Below are positions 1 to 8,248 of a DNA stretch of 62,300 nucleotides, piece by piece. Every line of letters begins with the position of its first letter. Within the stretch, counting starts at the first letter, position 1. A program made the translations under genes and the position numbers. The stretch is taken from positions 1-62,300 of the forward strand of contig JAUWZM010000004.1 of NCBI GenBank assembly GCA_030615365.1. The letters run 5' to 3'. The notes under the pieces were generated by a model. It was not told where the DNA came from and made no database searches. It was given only the letters and a program-made list of their open reading frames with translations. The stretch comes from Candidatus Aerophobota bacterium. Its GTDB lineage: Bacteria; Aerophobota; Aerophobia; Aerophobales; B3-G15.

Positions 1-1
1 A

Positions 2-463
2 GATAACTTTTTCGATGCATGCTTTCAGTCAATGATAATAATGCATATAGAAAATAAGGGTAAAATGTTTGAAGAAATACACAGGGTACTGAAAAGAGAA
101 GGAATTTGTTTAATAAGAATGGCCTCACATGACCAGTCTAAAGAAATGGATTGGTATAGGTTCTTTCCTAAATGTTTGGAGGATGACTTAAGACTTTGTC
201 CTGATATAGAAGAAGTAATTAGGTATATGAAAAGAGCTGGTCTTGCAGACATTGCCAGCATCAAGGTGATTGAGAGAAACCAAACGAGTCCTCTGAGAAG
301 GTACGAACAGGTCAAGGGAAAGGCGTTTTCGGGTTTAAGAACCCTGCAAGAAATAGTGTACCAAAAAGGATTGGCCGGATATAAGAGATATATAGACTCC
401 TTAACTAATCCTCAAAACCTGGAGGATCTTGAATTGACATTATTGATTGGAAGGAAAAAATAA
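2..463 (+). CDS. SAM-dependent methyltransferase, C-terminal part (5' end outside window)
   Basis: The frame is open from the window edge, so the first internal ATG (position 32) is not the true start. The first residues, FDACFQSMIIMHIENKG, followed by a helix and EIHRVLKREG, match the motif region after the SAM-binding core of class I methyltransferases, where a catalytic-loop strand is followed by 'E..RVL..GG'. The C-terminal part is a variable cap and the protein ends LLIGRKK. The SAM-binding glycine motif would lie upstream and is not visible. Substrate unknown. The methyltransferase class is moderately sure; nothing in the neighbourhood points to a pathway. Confidence 0.6.
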   Translation, partial: DNFFDACFQSMIIMHIENKGKMFEEIHRVLKREGICLIRMASHDQSKEMDWYRFFPKCLEDDLRLCPDIEEVIRYMKRAGLADIASIKVIERNQTSPLRRYEQVKGKAFSGLRTLQEIVYQKGLAGYKRYIDSLTNPQNLEDLELTLLIGRKK

Positions 464-752
464 CTATTGAATATCACATTAGCTAACATCTCCTAATACG
501 TTTCAGCTCATTTTCTGAAAAGGAGATTTCACTTATAAGATACATTTCCGCATTTTGCTTCTCCACACACTCGGGCAACTTAACAAAAAGCGAATTTTGT
601 GTATGATTTAAATTAGTATAGAGGAATCAGAAGAATGAAGGAATGGTCACCTGATAATATCAGGGTACGAGATTGCATATACTCGCCAAAGAGATATTGC
701 CAATGCCGACTGTTAAGACTCCCTATATTTGTGAGCAGTTCGGAGATTTCCT
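464..752. other. Intergenic region with a promoter and no convincing gene
   Basis: About 290 bases lie between the methyltransferase stop and a short remnant reading frame. The region holds a TTAACA/TATGAT promoter (580-607). A 50-codon frame from the ATG at 634 has no recognisable family and I do not call it. A short inverted repeat (TTTCAG/CTGAAA, about 504-523) follows the methyltransferase but lacks a T tract. Confidence 0.4.
580..607 (+). promoter_or_regulatory. Sigma-70-type promoter, copy 1 of a matched pair
   Basis: TTAACA at 580-585, a 16-base spacer and TATGAT at 602-607. The same hexamers, spacing and most spacer bases recur at 1861-1888. It would drive the 753 remnant and/or the DUF1287 gene. 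Confidence 0.5.
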
Positions 753-914
753 ATGAAACCTATATTACAATTAGCATTAGACCATGAAAATCTTAACCGT
801 GCGTTAAAGGTGGCTAAGGAAGTAACCTCTCACAACCATGCATATCTTCTTTATTTTTCGAAAGTAAACATATTTTTTTGTTTCTTTGGTTCAATACATG
901 CAGTATTATTGTAG
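753..914 (+). pseudogene. Remnant of a hexulose-6-phosphate synthase / keto-gulonate-phosphate decarboxylase-like gene
   Basis: From the ATG at 753 the translation begins MKPILQLALDHENLNRALKV, very like the first beta-strand and helix of the HPS/KGPDC (UlaD-like) TIM-barrel family, where the first strand carries the LALD Asp. After about 28 codons the family resemblance stops and the frame closes at 912-914, so over 85% of a normal gene (about 210 residues) is missing. It overlaps the over-extended 5' end of the next reading frame. Best read as a 5' fragment left by deletion. A chance peptide remains possible because the match is short. Confidence 0.4.
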
Positions 915-1006
915 AGCAAAGGAGGAAAGGTCCTGATATAGAACGACCAATAAGTGGTAGCTATGTTCGCATATATCTTGTTATTGAAAATCGCACGGGT
1001 GAAGAA

Positions 1007-1774
1007 ATGAAACCTAAGATGCCACATATTACACCAATAGTTGTCATGGTTATCGGGTTATTATTAGTTCTCATAGTTTCTTTCACCTCTCTTACTAAGA
1101 TTGATTTTACAATTGCACGGAATTTCATTTATACATCTACCGCATCGCAAAAGTTAACCACACAAAACCCCAAGGGGAAAAAGGAAATATTCCTTCATAA
1201 ATTAGTTGAAGCTGCTATCAAACGTACCCACCATAAAGTTATTTATGATCCAGGATACGTGAAGATTAAATATCCAGGTGGCGATGTACCTGATAATCGG
1301 GGAGTGTGCACCGATGTGATTATAAGATCATATCGTAAACTTGGTATAGATTTACAAAAAGAAATTCATGAAGATATGAGTGCAAATTTATTCCTTTATC
1401 CAAAAATATGGAAGCTTACTAAACCAGACCCCAATATTGATCATAGAAGAGTACCTAATATGATGACCTTTTTTAAAAGAAAGGGAGAAGTTTTGCCCAT
1501 CACAAATAATCCTGATGATTATTCTCCGGGGGATATCTTAGCCTGGGACCTAAGAAGAGGGGTTACCCATATAGGAATTGTAATAGACAAGAGATCTGCG
1601 GATAAAGAAAGATTTATGATAGTCCACAATATTGGTTCTGGACCAAGAATTGAAGATGTTCTTTTTGATTGGAAGATTATAGGACATTTTCGATACTTCG
1701 GGAATACCGGAAACTTCGCACAACATTTCCTGAACTCCATCAACCCATTTTTTGGAATCAGGTTTCAAATATAG
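1007..1774 (+). CDS. DUF1287 (NlpC/P60-like) membrane-anchored protein
   Basis: The frame is open from 878, but the first 43 codons look non-coding and overlap the upstream remnant. The ATG at 1007, just before a hydrophobic segment (VVMVIGLLLVLIVSF), is the better start and gives 255 residues. One N-terminal transmembrane anchor is followed by an extracytoplasmic domain. The sequence GVCTDVIIRSYRKLGIDLQ and, later, GDILAWDL and VTHIGIVID are hallmarks of DUF1287, a family related to NlpC/P60 cysteine peptidases; the Cys of GVCTD and the His of THIGIV are the presumed catalytic pair. Cell-wall or peptide hydrolysis is inferred from family only. It is monocistronic between two similar promoters. 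Confidence 0.7.
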   Translation: MKPKMPHITPIVVMVIGLLLVLIVSFTSLTKIDFTIARNFIYTSTASQKLTTQNPKGKKEIFLHKLVEAAIKRTHHKVIYDPGYVKIKYPGGDVPDNRGVCTDVIIRSYRKLGIDLQKEIHEDMSANLFLYPKIWKLTKPDPNIDHRRVPNMMTFFKRKGEVLPITNNPDDYSPGDILAWDLRRGVTHIGIVIDKRSADKERFMIVHNIGSGPRIEDVLFDWKIIGHFRYFGNTGNFAQHFLNSINPFFGIRFQI

Positions 1775-1860
1775 GATATATTTCTTTATTTCACTTCAGT
1801 AATTGCTCTGTTTAATTTGTTACCTTGAAATAATTTCCAAGCACACCAGAGCCTCCAAAC

Positions 1861-1888
1861 TTAACAAAAGATGAATTTAGTGTATGAT
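1861..1888 (+). promoter_or_regulatory. Sigma-70-type promoter, copy 2 of a matched pair
   Basis: TTAACA at 1861-1866, a 16-base spacer and TATGAT at 1883-1888, about 60 bases before the DUF4139 gene. It closely matches the promoter at 580-607, including most of the spacer. Confidence 0.55.
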
Positions 1889-1948
1889 TGATCTGCTAGA
1901 TATTTAAGGCACACAGTAAAACAGGAGGTGAGCACAATAAATAAAGCC

Positions 1949-3667
1949 ATGTACAGAATTTGTTTTGCAATGGTATTGGCAGCAACTTTTACAGTTGGTG
2001 TAGCGCAGGCAACTCAGAATATAAAAGGGGAAATAACGGATGTGACGGTTTACAGAGATCAGGCTCTGGTTACCCGTACAGTAAAGGTGGAGGGACCAAA
2101 GGGGCCTCTGGAAATTGTAGTGACCGATCTGCCAGAGAGAATCATTTCAGCGACTTTGTCCGCTGAGTCAAAGGGAAACACCAGGATTCATTCTGTTACC
2201 TATCGAACCAGGGCAATCAGGGGGGATACCCGTCCTGAGGTCAAAGCTATTGATGATAAAATCGCTGAGCTCGAGGAGCAACTAAGAAAACTTGAGGCAT
2301 ATATGGAGCTGCTCCAGATCAAAGAGGAAATCATCAGCCAACTGGTAGCATTCACCCAGAGTACCGCACAGATGGAACTTCAAAAAGGAGTCTTAAAGTT
2401 TGAAGAACTCCGACAACTCACCGAGTACGGTCTTGGTAAGTACGATGAATTCTTGCAGGAGTTCTTAGATTTAGAGGAGCAGGAAAAGGAGATCCTGGAG
2501 GAGATTGACCTTCTGATGCGCCAGCGCTCCCAACTTGCAGCAGGTTACAGTAAGATACAAAGGGAAGCGTTGGTATATTTTACCAAGGATACAGACCAAC
2601 CTGTGACAGTCAGCGTGCGCTATGGGGTAGATCGGGTAAGTTGGTATCCTCACTACAATTTGCGCTCAGATGAGCAGCGCAACTCGATAGGTGTAGAGTA
2701 CAATGCAATTGTAAGGCAGATGAGTGGAGAGGATTGGTCCGGAGTGCGACTGATCCTCTCGACAGCGCAGCCTATGTTCACCGCAGAACCTCCGGTGATT
2801 GAACCTTTGAGGATAACTTTAGGATCTAAGAAAATTTTAAAAGAGGAAGAAGTTAAAAAGACCTTAGAGGGATTTCAGCAGCGCCGCTTCGCCGAACAGA
2901 AAGCGCCAGCTCCCTCATTGGAAAACTCCAGTAAGTTGAACGTTTTTGCCGGCGAGGAACAGGTGTTGGAACTAACACAGCAAACAGATGTACTTATAGC
3001 TGCAAAGAAGAGAGTAATGCGCATAGAAGGTGTAAGCGTTACCTATCCACTGCCTCACTTAGTTAGCCTTGCCAGTCGGACCGATGAGCAGATTCTGCAG
3101 ATTGCCAATATGAATATAGCTGCTCGCTTTACCCATGTTGCAGCTCCCGTGCTCACTGATTTTGTCTATGAGGAGACCCTGGCAACGAACACCACACCCT
3201 ATGTGTTCTTGCCCGGCTCCTACAATGCCTACCTTAATGGTGAGTTTGTCGGACGGGGAAGAATAGAGCTCGTCGCTAGTGGGGAAGAGTTCAGGACAGG
3301 CTTTGGGGTTGATCCACAGGTGCACGTGACCAGGGAATTGGTAACAAAAACTGAGCGCATAGAGGGAGGCAATATAGTCTCTGAGTTTGAATACAAATTA
3401 ACAGTATCCAACTACAAGGAAAAGATAATTCGGCTCAGGCTCGAGGATCGTATACCTTACAGCCCTGATGGCTCGGTTCAAATCACGCTCTTGGAAGCAA
3501 AACCAGAGATCAACCAGAATCCGGAGTACCAAAGAACGAAACTAAGCAAAGGCATATTGCAATGGGATTTAGAGATTCCGCAGCAAGCTATCAACGAGAA
3601 ATCTATAGTGGTAATGTATCGGTTCAGGATAGCACATGAGAAACAAAAGGCTATAAAGGGCCTATAA
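1949..3667 (+). CDS. DUF4139/DUF4140 secreted protein, mucoidy-inhibitor (MuiA-like) family
   Basis: A signal peptide (MYRICFAMVLAATFTVGVAQA) leads a mature protein that starts with a short beta domain (ITDVTVYRDQALVTRTVKVE, DUF4140 type). A charged coiled coil of about 100 residues follows, then a long beta-rich DUF4139 domain (from YGVDRVSWYPHYNLR to the C terminus), including the family-typical WYPHYNLR and EDWSGVRLILSTAQP stretches. Function of the family is unknown; some members affect mucoidy. The start is uncertain: GTG at 1928 lies inside the ribosome site AGGAGG, the ATG at 1949 is 20 bases beyond it, and an ATA at 1937 has the best spacing. The next gene follows 22 bases later. Confidence 0.75.
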   Translation: MYRICFAMVLAATFTVGVAQATQNIKGEITDVTVYRDQALVTRTVKVEGPKGPLEIVVTDLPERIISATLSAESKGNTRIHSVTYRTRAIRGDTRPEVKAIDDKIAELEEQLRKLEAYMELLQIKEEIISQLVAFTQSTAQMELQKGVLKFEELRQLTEYGLGKYDEFLQEFLDLEEQEKEILEEIDLLMRQRSQLAAGYSKIQREALVYFTKDTDQPVTVSVRYGVDRVSWYPHYNLRSDEQRNSIGVEYNAIVRQMSGEDWSGVRLILSTAQPMFTAEPPVIEPLRITLGSKKILKEEEVKKTLEGFQQRRFAEQKAPAPSLENSSKLNVFAGEEQVLELTQQTDVLIAAKKRVMRIEGVSVTYPLPHLVSLASRTDEQILQIANMNIAARFTHVAAPVLTDFVYEETLATNTTPYVFLPGSYNAYLNGEFVGRGRIELVASGEEFRTGFGVDPQVHVTRELVTKTERIEGGNIVSEFEYKLTVSNYKEKIIRLRLEDRIPYSPDGSVQITLLEAKPEINQNPEYQRTKLSKGILQWDLEIPQQAINEKSIVVMYRFRIAHEKQKAIKGL

Positions 3668-3689
3668 CTAATAAAAGGAAGGATAAAGA

Positions 3690-4673
3690 ATGGCAAAGAT
3701 ATACTATGATTCAGATACTGATCTTAATGTTTTAGGAGATCGTGTGATTAGCATACTTGGCTATGGTAATCAGGGAAGAGCGCAAGCTTTAAATATGAGA
3801 GATTCAGGTGTAGAGAAAATAATTATAGGCAATATAAAAGATGAATCCTGGGAAAAGGCTGAAGAGGATGGGTTTGAAGTTTACTCAATAAAGGAAGCAT
3901 GTAAAAAAAGTGATATTATATTTGTATTGCTACCCGATGAGGTTGCACCTAAAGTCTACAGGGAAGAGATTGAACCCTATTTAAAAGAGGGAAACGTGCT
4001 GAATTTTGCTTCCGGATATAATATTACCTACAAGTTTATTCAACCACCAGATAATGTTGATATAATTATGGTTGCACCAAGAATGATAGGTGATGGAGTC
4101 AGGCAACTGTATTTAAACAGAGAAGGATTCCCATCTTTTATCGCCGTAGAGCGCGATGCATCTGGTAATGCCAAGAATGTCGCTCTTGCCATAGCAAAAG
4201 CAATTGGCTCAACAAAAAAGGGTGCAATTGAGGTAACATTTAAAGATGAAACCTACATCGATCTGTTAGCAGAACATGCCATCTGGCCGCTTATAATTTC
4301 AGTATTAACAGAAGCTTATAATTTTGAAGTGAAGATGGGTCATCCAAAAGAGGCTGTCTTGATGGATCTTTATGTTTCAAAAGAACCAGCTGTCATGATG
4401 GAAAGAATAGCTGATATAGGATTATTTAAGCAGCTACCACTCCATTCACATACAAGCCAATATGGACAATTAACCAGATATGAAACAGTAGACAAAGACC
4501 ATATAAGAAAATTTATAGAGCGACAGTATAAAGACCTTGAAAATGGAGAATTTGCCAGGGAATGGAAAGATGAGCAAAATAACGGCCTTCCTGTATTTAG
4601 AAGATTAACAGATAAAGCTTTCAGTAGTAGTATCACTCAAGCAGAGATAGAATTAAAACAACATCTAAAATAG
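3690..4673 (+). CDS. Divergent ketol-acid reductoisomerase-like NAD(P)-binding protein
   Basis: The 327-residue protein opens with a Rossmann fold whose GYGNQGRAQALNMRDSG motif (about 24-40) is that of class I ketol-acid reductoisomerases (IlvC). The C-terminal knotted domain is recognisable from FKDETYIDLLAEHA (metal-ligand positions Asp191 and Glu195), LTEAYNFE (Glu208) and SQYGQLTR. The motif that normally reads FAHG(F/Y)NI is FASGYNI here, so the usual active-site His is Ser108. The usual APKGPGH segment reads APRMIGDGVRQ. Branched-chain amino-acid synthesis is therefore doubtful, and no ilvB, ilvN or ilvD is near. It follows the DUF4139 gene with a good ribosome site (AAGGAAGG). Confidence 0.7.
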   Translation: MAKIYYDSDTDLNVLGDRVISILGYGNQGRAQALNMRDSGVEKIIIGNIKDESWEKAEEDGFEVYSIKEACKKSDIIFVLLPDEVAPKVYREEIEPYLKEGNVLNFASGYNITYKFIQPPDNVDIIMVAPRMIGDGVRQLYLNREGFPSFIAVERDASGNAKNVALAIAKAIGSTKKGAIEVTFKDETYIDLLAEHAIWPLIISVLTEAYNFEVKMGHPKEAVLMDLYVSKEPAVMMERIADIGLFKQLPLHSHTSQYGQLTRYETVDKDHIRKFIERQYKDLENGEFAREWKDEQNNGLPVFRRLTDKAFSSSITQAEIELKQHLK

Positions 4674-4731
4674 TTTTAGAGATCACATTTACAATTCTCA
4701 TGGTATCCTCATCTTATTTATAGAAGACAAA

Positions 4732-5526
4732 TCACTTAGTGACGAAGCATGCGTGCACAGAACCAAAACTGGTGATACTGGCTTGTGTGCACGCGTTTGG
4801 TGGAACTTCCACCAGCTTGGCAGGTGAGCCTGGAATAATTAGTTGTCCTGGCTGTAGACTTGCACCATGGATGCGTAATCGCTGTGCAAGCCAACGAAGG
4901 GACGCCAATGGACCAGCATTCATAATTTCTGATCCCAGACCAGATGCCCTCAGTTGCCCATTGACAAATACTTCCACCCGTTCCCTTCCAAGATCTATAT
5001 TCCTTAAAGGATGTTTCTCGGCTTCTACCACCAAACATGCGTGAATTCCATTGGAGGCAATAAGTTCCTGTGAAGTAGGGGGATCGTACCAAAATCGATA
5101 ATTGTGAACTTCAATCCCCACCGATATAGCATCTATGGCTGAAAGCAGAAATTTGGTATCCAATCGATCGCCGGTTATTTCTTTGCCAATCCATAGAACG
5201 AACTCGGGTTCGATGGCGCAATTGACATAATCGCACCAATTCAGTTCTGTGTCTCCAAAATAGACATAGGGATACATCAATCGGCCATACATGGGCTCAG
5301 TAAGACCAAATTGCTGACGGATTGCTTTACTCGTACAACCCACTTTGTATCCAGCGATCCTTTCCCCACTATTAACGCGGGATTCGATGACCTTATCCTG
5401 GACACGATAAGCATCACTGAGAGTAATGCACTGGATTCCCAATGAACTTCTACGACGAGGTTCACCATCTCTGAAAATCCCAAGAAACTCATCGGACAGT
5501 ATCTGCAATTCTTCTTGAGAGATCAT
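4732..5526 (-). CDS. 2-keto-4-pentenoate hydratase-like protein (FAH superfamily, MhpD type)
   Basis: 264 residues, the usual size of the 2-oxopent-4-enoate hydratase / oxalocrotonate decarboxylase group. Recognisable pieces are ERIAGYKVGCTSKAIRQQFG, EPEFVLWIGKEI (acidic metal ligands), IEVHNYRFW and the C-terminal PGQLIIPGSPAKLVEVPP, which corresponds to the family's 'G..i.tGs....v.v..G'. The family hydrates or decarboxylates 2-oxo acids in aromatic and sugar-acid breakdown; the substrate here is not evident. It is transcribed convergently to the reductoisomerase-like gene and lies downstream of a second FAH-fold gene on the same strand, suggesting a shared 2-oxo-acid route. Ribosome site AGGAGG lies before the ATG. 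Confidence 0.8.
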   Translation of the reverse strand: MISQEELQILSDEFLGIFRDGEPRRRSSLGIQCITLSDAYRVQDKVIESRVNSGERIAGYKVGCTSKAIRQQFGLTEPMYGRLMYPYVYFGDTELNWCDYVNCAIEPEFVLWIGKEITGDRLDTKFLLSAIDAISVGIEVHNYRFWYDPPTSQELIASNGIHACLVVEAEKHPLRNIDLGRERVEVFVNGQLRASGLGSEIMNAGPLASLRWLAQRLRIHGASLQPGQLIIPGSPAKLVEVPPNACTQASITSFGSVHACFVTK

Positions 5527-5635
5527 TGTCTTATCCTCCTGAGCTAAGGAATTGTCTATGCAGGAAAAACTAAAGATATCTCGATATACGTCGAAACTCT
5601 TTACTGTATCCGGAAGCTGGCTGGATTAGTGATAT

Positions 5636-6568
5636 TTATCCAACAGGATTAATTAATTTCCCCAATTTTTGAATTTCAGTTACTACCAAATCCCCCTTGC
5701 TAAGGAAAACCTGAGGTTTCCGATAGATACCAACCCCTGCCGGTGTTCCCGTACAGATTATATCCCCTGGAAATAAAGTAAAAGCCTGGCTTAAAAATGA
5801 AACTAAATAGGGGATATCAAAGATTAAGTGCCTGGTATTTGATTGCTGCATTATTTTACCATTGACAGTACATCGTATGTTCAAATTATGAGGATCATCA
5901 ATTTCATCTTTTGTGACCAGGTACGGGCCTAAGGGACAAAATGTATCCAGAGATTTACCTCGAACCCACTGACCATCTCCAAATTGGAGATCTCGAGCTG
6001 AAACATCGTTAGCTATTGTATATCCAGCAATGTATTTGAAGGCATCTTTCTTCTTTACTGTTTTCGCTTTTTTGCCAATAACTACGGCAAGTTCAGCTTC
6101 ATAATCAACTTGACTGGTAAGTTGAGAAGACCAGACAATAGGGTCATTGGGGCCAGTTATGGCTGAAGGGAATTTTGCGAAAATTATCGGACTTTGTGGG
6201 GGATCAACGTTATACTCCCTGCAATGATCGATGTAATTTAGTCCAATGGCAATTATTTTTTGAGGGTTATAGAGGGGTGCCTTTATTTCAATTTCCTCCA
6301 GCTTAAAAAAAATTTTCTTATCCCTTCTCTCTTCCCTGCTCTGCGTATTTTTTTTCAGGAAAAAACATGCCTCTTTGATTATTTCCATAGTTATGTGTAA
6401 TCCTTCCTCCTCCGACTCCAGAAGTGAACGCATATCGTTAAATAATTCTGCCTTTTTGGAATTTATTTTCTGGAAATACAAACACGCATTTCTTAGATCG
6501 AGAACATAATCATTTACTTTCGTGCCTATTCTATTGATACTCCTGTACTTGAACGTAACTAAATGCAT
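5636..6568 (-). CDS. Fumarylacetoacetate hydrolase family protein
   Basis: The frame is open to 6625, but the ATG at 6568 is preceded by GAGGTGAGAG with good spacing, giving 310 residues. An N-terminal extension of about 90 residues precedes the FAH core: IIAIGLNYIDHCREY, SPIIFAKFPSAITGPNDPI, VDYEAELAVVIGKKAK (Glu metal ligands), AGYTIANDVSARDLQ, KSLDTFCPLGPYLV and FTLFPGDIICTGTPAGVG, all standard motifs. These enzymes cleave or hydrate 2-oxo or acylpyruvate compounds, including 2,4-diketo-3-deoxy-sugar acids. The exact substrate is unknown. A strong promoter lies immediately upstream, divergent from the aldolase promoter. Confidence 0.85.
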   Translation of the reverse strand: MHLVTFKYRSINRIGTKVNDYVLDLRNACLYFQKINSKKAELFNDMRSLLESEEEGLHITMEIIKEACFFLKKNTQSREERRDKKIFFKLEEIEIKAPLYNPQKIIAIGLNYIDHCREYNVDPPQSPIIFAKFPSAITGPNDPIVWSSQLTSQVDYEAELAVVIGKKAKTVKKKDAFKYIAGYTIANDVSARDLQFGDGQWVRGKSLDTFCPLGPYLVTKDEIDDPHNLNIRCTVNGKIMQQSNTRHLIFDIPYLVSFLSQAFTLFPGDIICTGTPAGVGIYRKPQVFLSKGDLVVTEIQKLGKLINPVG

Positions 6569-6597
6569 TGCTCTCACCTCATTCTTAGTTTTGTTAA

Positions 6598-6625
6598 ATT
6601 TTAATGAAAATAAATGTTCTGTCAA
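6598..6625 (-). promoter_or_regulatory. Promoter of the FAH family gene
   Basis: On the minus strand TTGACA (6620-6625), a 16-base spacer and TAAAAT (6598-6603), about 30 bases before the chosen start codon. Confidence 0.6.
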
Positions 6626-6645
6626 AATAATAAAATCCGAACTTC

Positions 6646-6673
6646 TTGACAGCTCTCTTATTTTTAATATAAT
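6646..6673 (+). promoter_or_regulatory. Consensus promoter of the aldolase-like gene
   Basis: TTGACA (6646-6651), a 16-base spacer and TATAAT (6668-6673), both hexamers perfect. It stands back to back with the promoter at 6598-6625; only 20 bases separate the two -35 boxes, so one regulator could control both directions. Confidence 0.75.
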
Positions 6674-6703
6674 CCTAAAATCTTTAAAGAAAAGGAGATT
6701 TTT

Positions 6704-7954
6704 ATGCCGTTAAGAAATGGGAGAGAGTTAAAAAAGGTTTTTCAGGAATTATGTCCTTTCACATCTGATGGAAAGTTAAAACCAGAGGAGGAAAGGATAA
6801 GTATACTGGCTTCCAATGCGAATATTCCTATTGAAATTCAAATGAAAGCTTTTGTTCAAGCTGCTGCTTATGGACAAGGAAGCCCTCATATTGTTCAAAT
6901 CAGTAGCAACTGCTCAATGACTACAGGTAATCACCCCAAGGGGACGGTTTTTCTTGAAGGAGTTACAAGAAGTTTAGTCTCCCGTCCAGTATCCGTAGGA
7001 GCAGCCAGGGCCCGGAGAACCCTTGAGGAGTTCGTGGAGGATTTTGGAGCTGAACTGGTATTCGCCTCTTTGGATCATTTTACCAGTCCTTCTTTTGATA
7101 TAGAGCTTTACGCCAGTCCTCAGGGAAATGGTGGCCTGGACAAAGTTATAGCCAAAGCCAGAATTGAGGAAGCCATTGAAGTAATGAAACCTGTATATGG
7201 GAAAGAGGTGGACATAGGCAAAGATTTACTTCAAATCTATATAAATTACCTGTGCAGTGATATTGTGGGTGAGTATAGAAAAGATTTTTTTGGGGCAGTA
7301 AATTTCGCTAAACCAGCTTGGTCTATGATTGATACTGGAGAACTTCCCCCTGTACTTAATTTTGCTTTATCTCGAGATCTTAGCTTTGGGGTGAGAAAAG
7401 AGTTAGACAATCAGGATACGATGATTGAGGCAGAAATATCAGCGACCGGGGTAAGCGGAAAAGAAGGAGGACCTCAAAAGCTGACTGGCGAAGAATTGGA
7501 AAATTACAAAGATAGGGTAGTCTTATTTGTTAAATTTATTGGAGCAGAAGGCATAGCCTATGACATAGGTATGAAGCATGCAGCTAAAAAAGGTGAAAAA
7601 CACGAACCGGATATAGAAAGATTGGAGACTGTTCAAAAAAGTCTCTATCAGGAATTAGGTGAATACATTCCTTTTGCTCAACATGGAGGAACAGGAGCAG
7701 CCAGATTAATAAGAGGTCTGGTGGGGAAAAATAATATTAACACCCAGTATTTAGTAGATGGAGCTAATTACTTTGCCGATTATTATGAAAAGAACAAAGA
7801 AAAGATAAGGAAGGGAGATAAAAAAACTTGCGGGAGAAATATTTATATAAATATGGTTATCCCTGAGGCTGAACGTGCTGTAAACAAAATGAAGGAGACA
7901 GGAAGCTTCGGTTTGGCTCCTCAACTTTTAAAGCTGTTAAGCAAGGGAGATTAA
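6704..7954 (+). CDS. Class II fructose-bisphosphate aldolase-family protein
   Basis: 416 residues with an AAAGGAG ribosome site. Class II aldolase landmarks are present in divergent form: AELVFASLDHF (equivalent of the H(L/V)DHG strand), AYDIGMKHA with a zinc-ligand His, and IPFAQHGGTGA, matching the family's 'LVLHGGSG' segment. The protein is longer than ordinary Fba (about 305 residues) and carries an unusual N-terminal part (IQISSNCSMTTGN instead of QxSxG), so sugar specificity cannot be assigned. Gene neighbours with FAH folds suggest it splits a keto sugar phosphate or related acid. It is probably monocistronic; no convincing hairpin terminator is seen downstream. Confidence 0.65.
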   Translation: MPLRNGRELKKVFQELCPFTSDGKLKPEEERISILASNANIPIEIQMKAFVQAAAYGQGSPHIVQISSNCSMTTGNHPKGTVFLEGVTRSLVSRPVSVGAARARRTLEEFVEDFGAELVFASLDHFTSPSFDIELYASPQGNGGLDKVIAKARIEEAIEVMKPVYGKEVDIGKDLLQIYINYLCSDIVGEYRKDFFGAVNFAKPAWSMIDTGELPPVLNFALSRDLSFGVRKELDNQDTMIEAEISATGVSGKEGGPQKLTGEELENYKDRVVLFVKFIGAEGIAYDIGMKHAAKKGEKHEPDIERLETVQKSLYQELGEYIPFAQHGGTGAARLIRGLVGKNNINTQYLVDGANYFADYYEKNKEKIRKGDKKTCGRNIYINMVIPEAERAVNKMKETGSFGLAPQLLKLLSKGD

Positions 7955-8248
7955 TTACTCTCAAAACTAATTTTTCCTTTTTAAAAAGAAGAGTAGGGGA
8001 GGGACTCTGATAAAAACAAAGAATAATTTTTCAAAAGTTCCTCCCCGTAAAAATCTATGGCAGCTACCCGAAGTTTGAAAAATAATTAGAAAATGAGAAA
8101 AATTGAGGTTCTACGTGTAAATAATTAGATAAGACAGGCTATTCCCCTAATTTGATCCTAAGCCCCGAGATGAAGAAAAGTAACACGGATGTGTGCAAAT
8201 CCTCCACGTTCATAGTAAAATAAAGAAAGAGAAAATCAGGTAGGGAAC

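Noticed and set aside
878..1006. Extended start of the DUF1287 gene at 878
   Set aside because: The extra 43 residues overlap a gene remnant, lack a ribosome site and precede a clean membrane anchor start at 1007.
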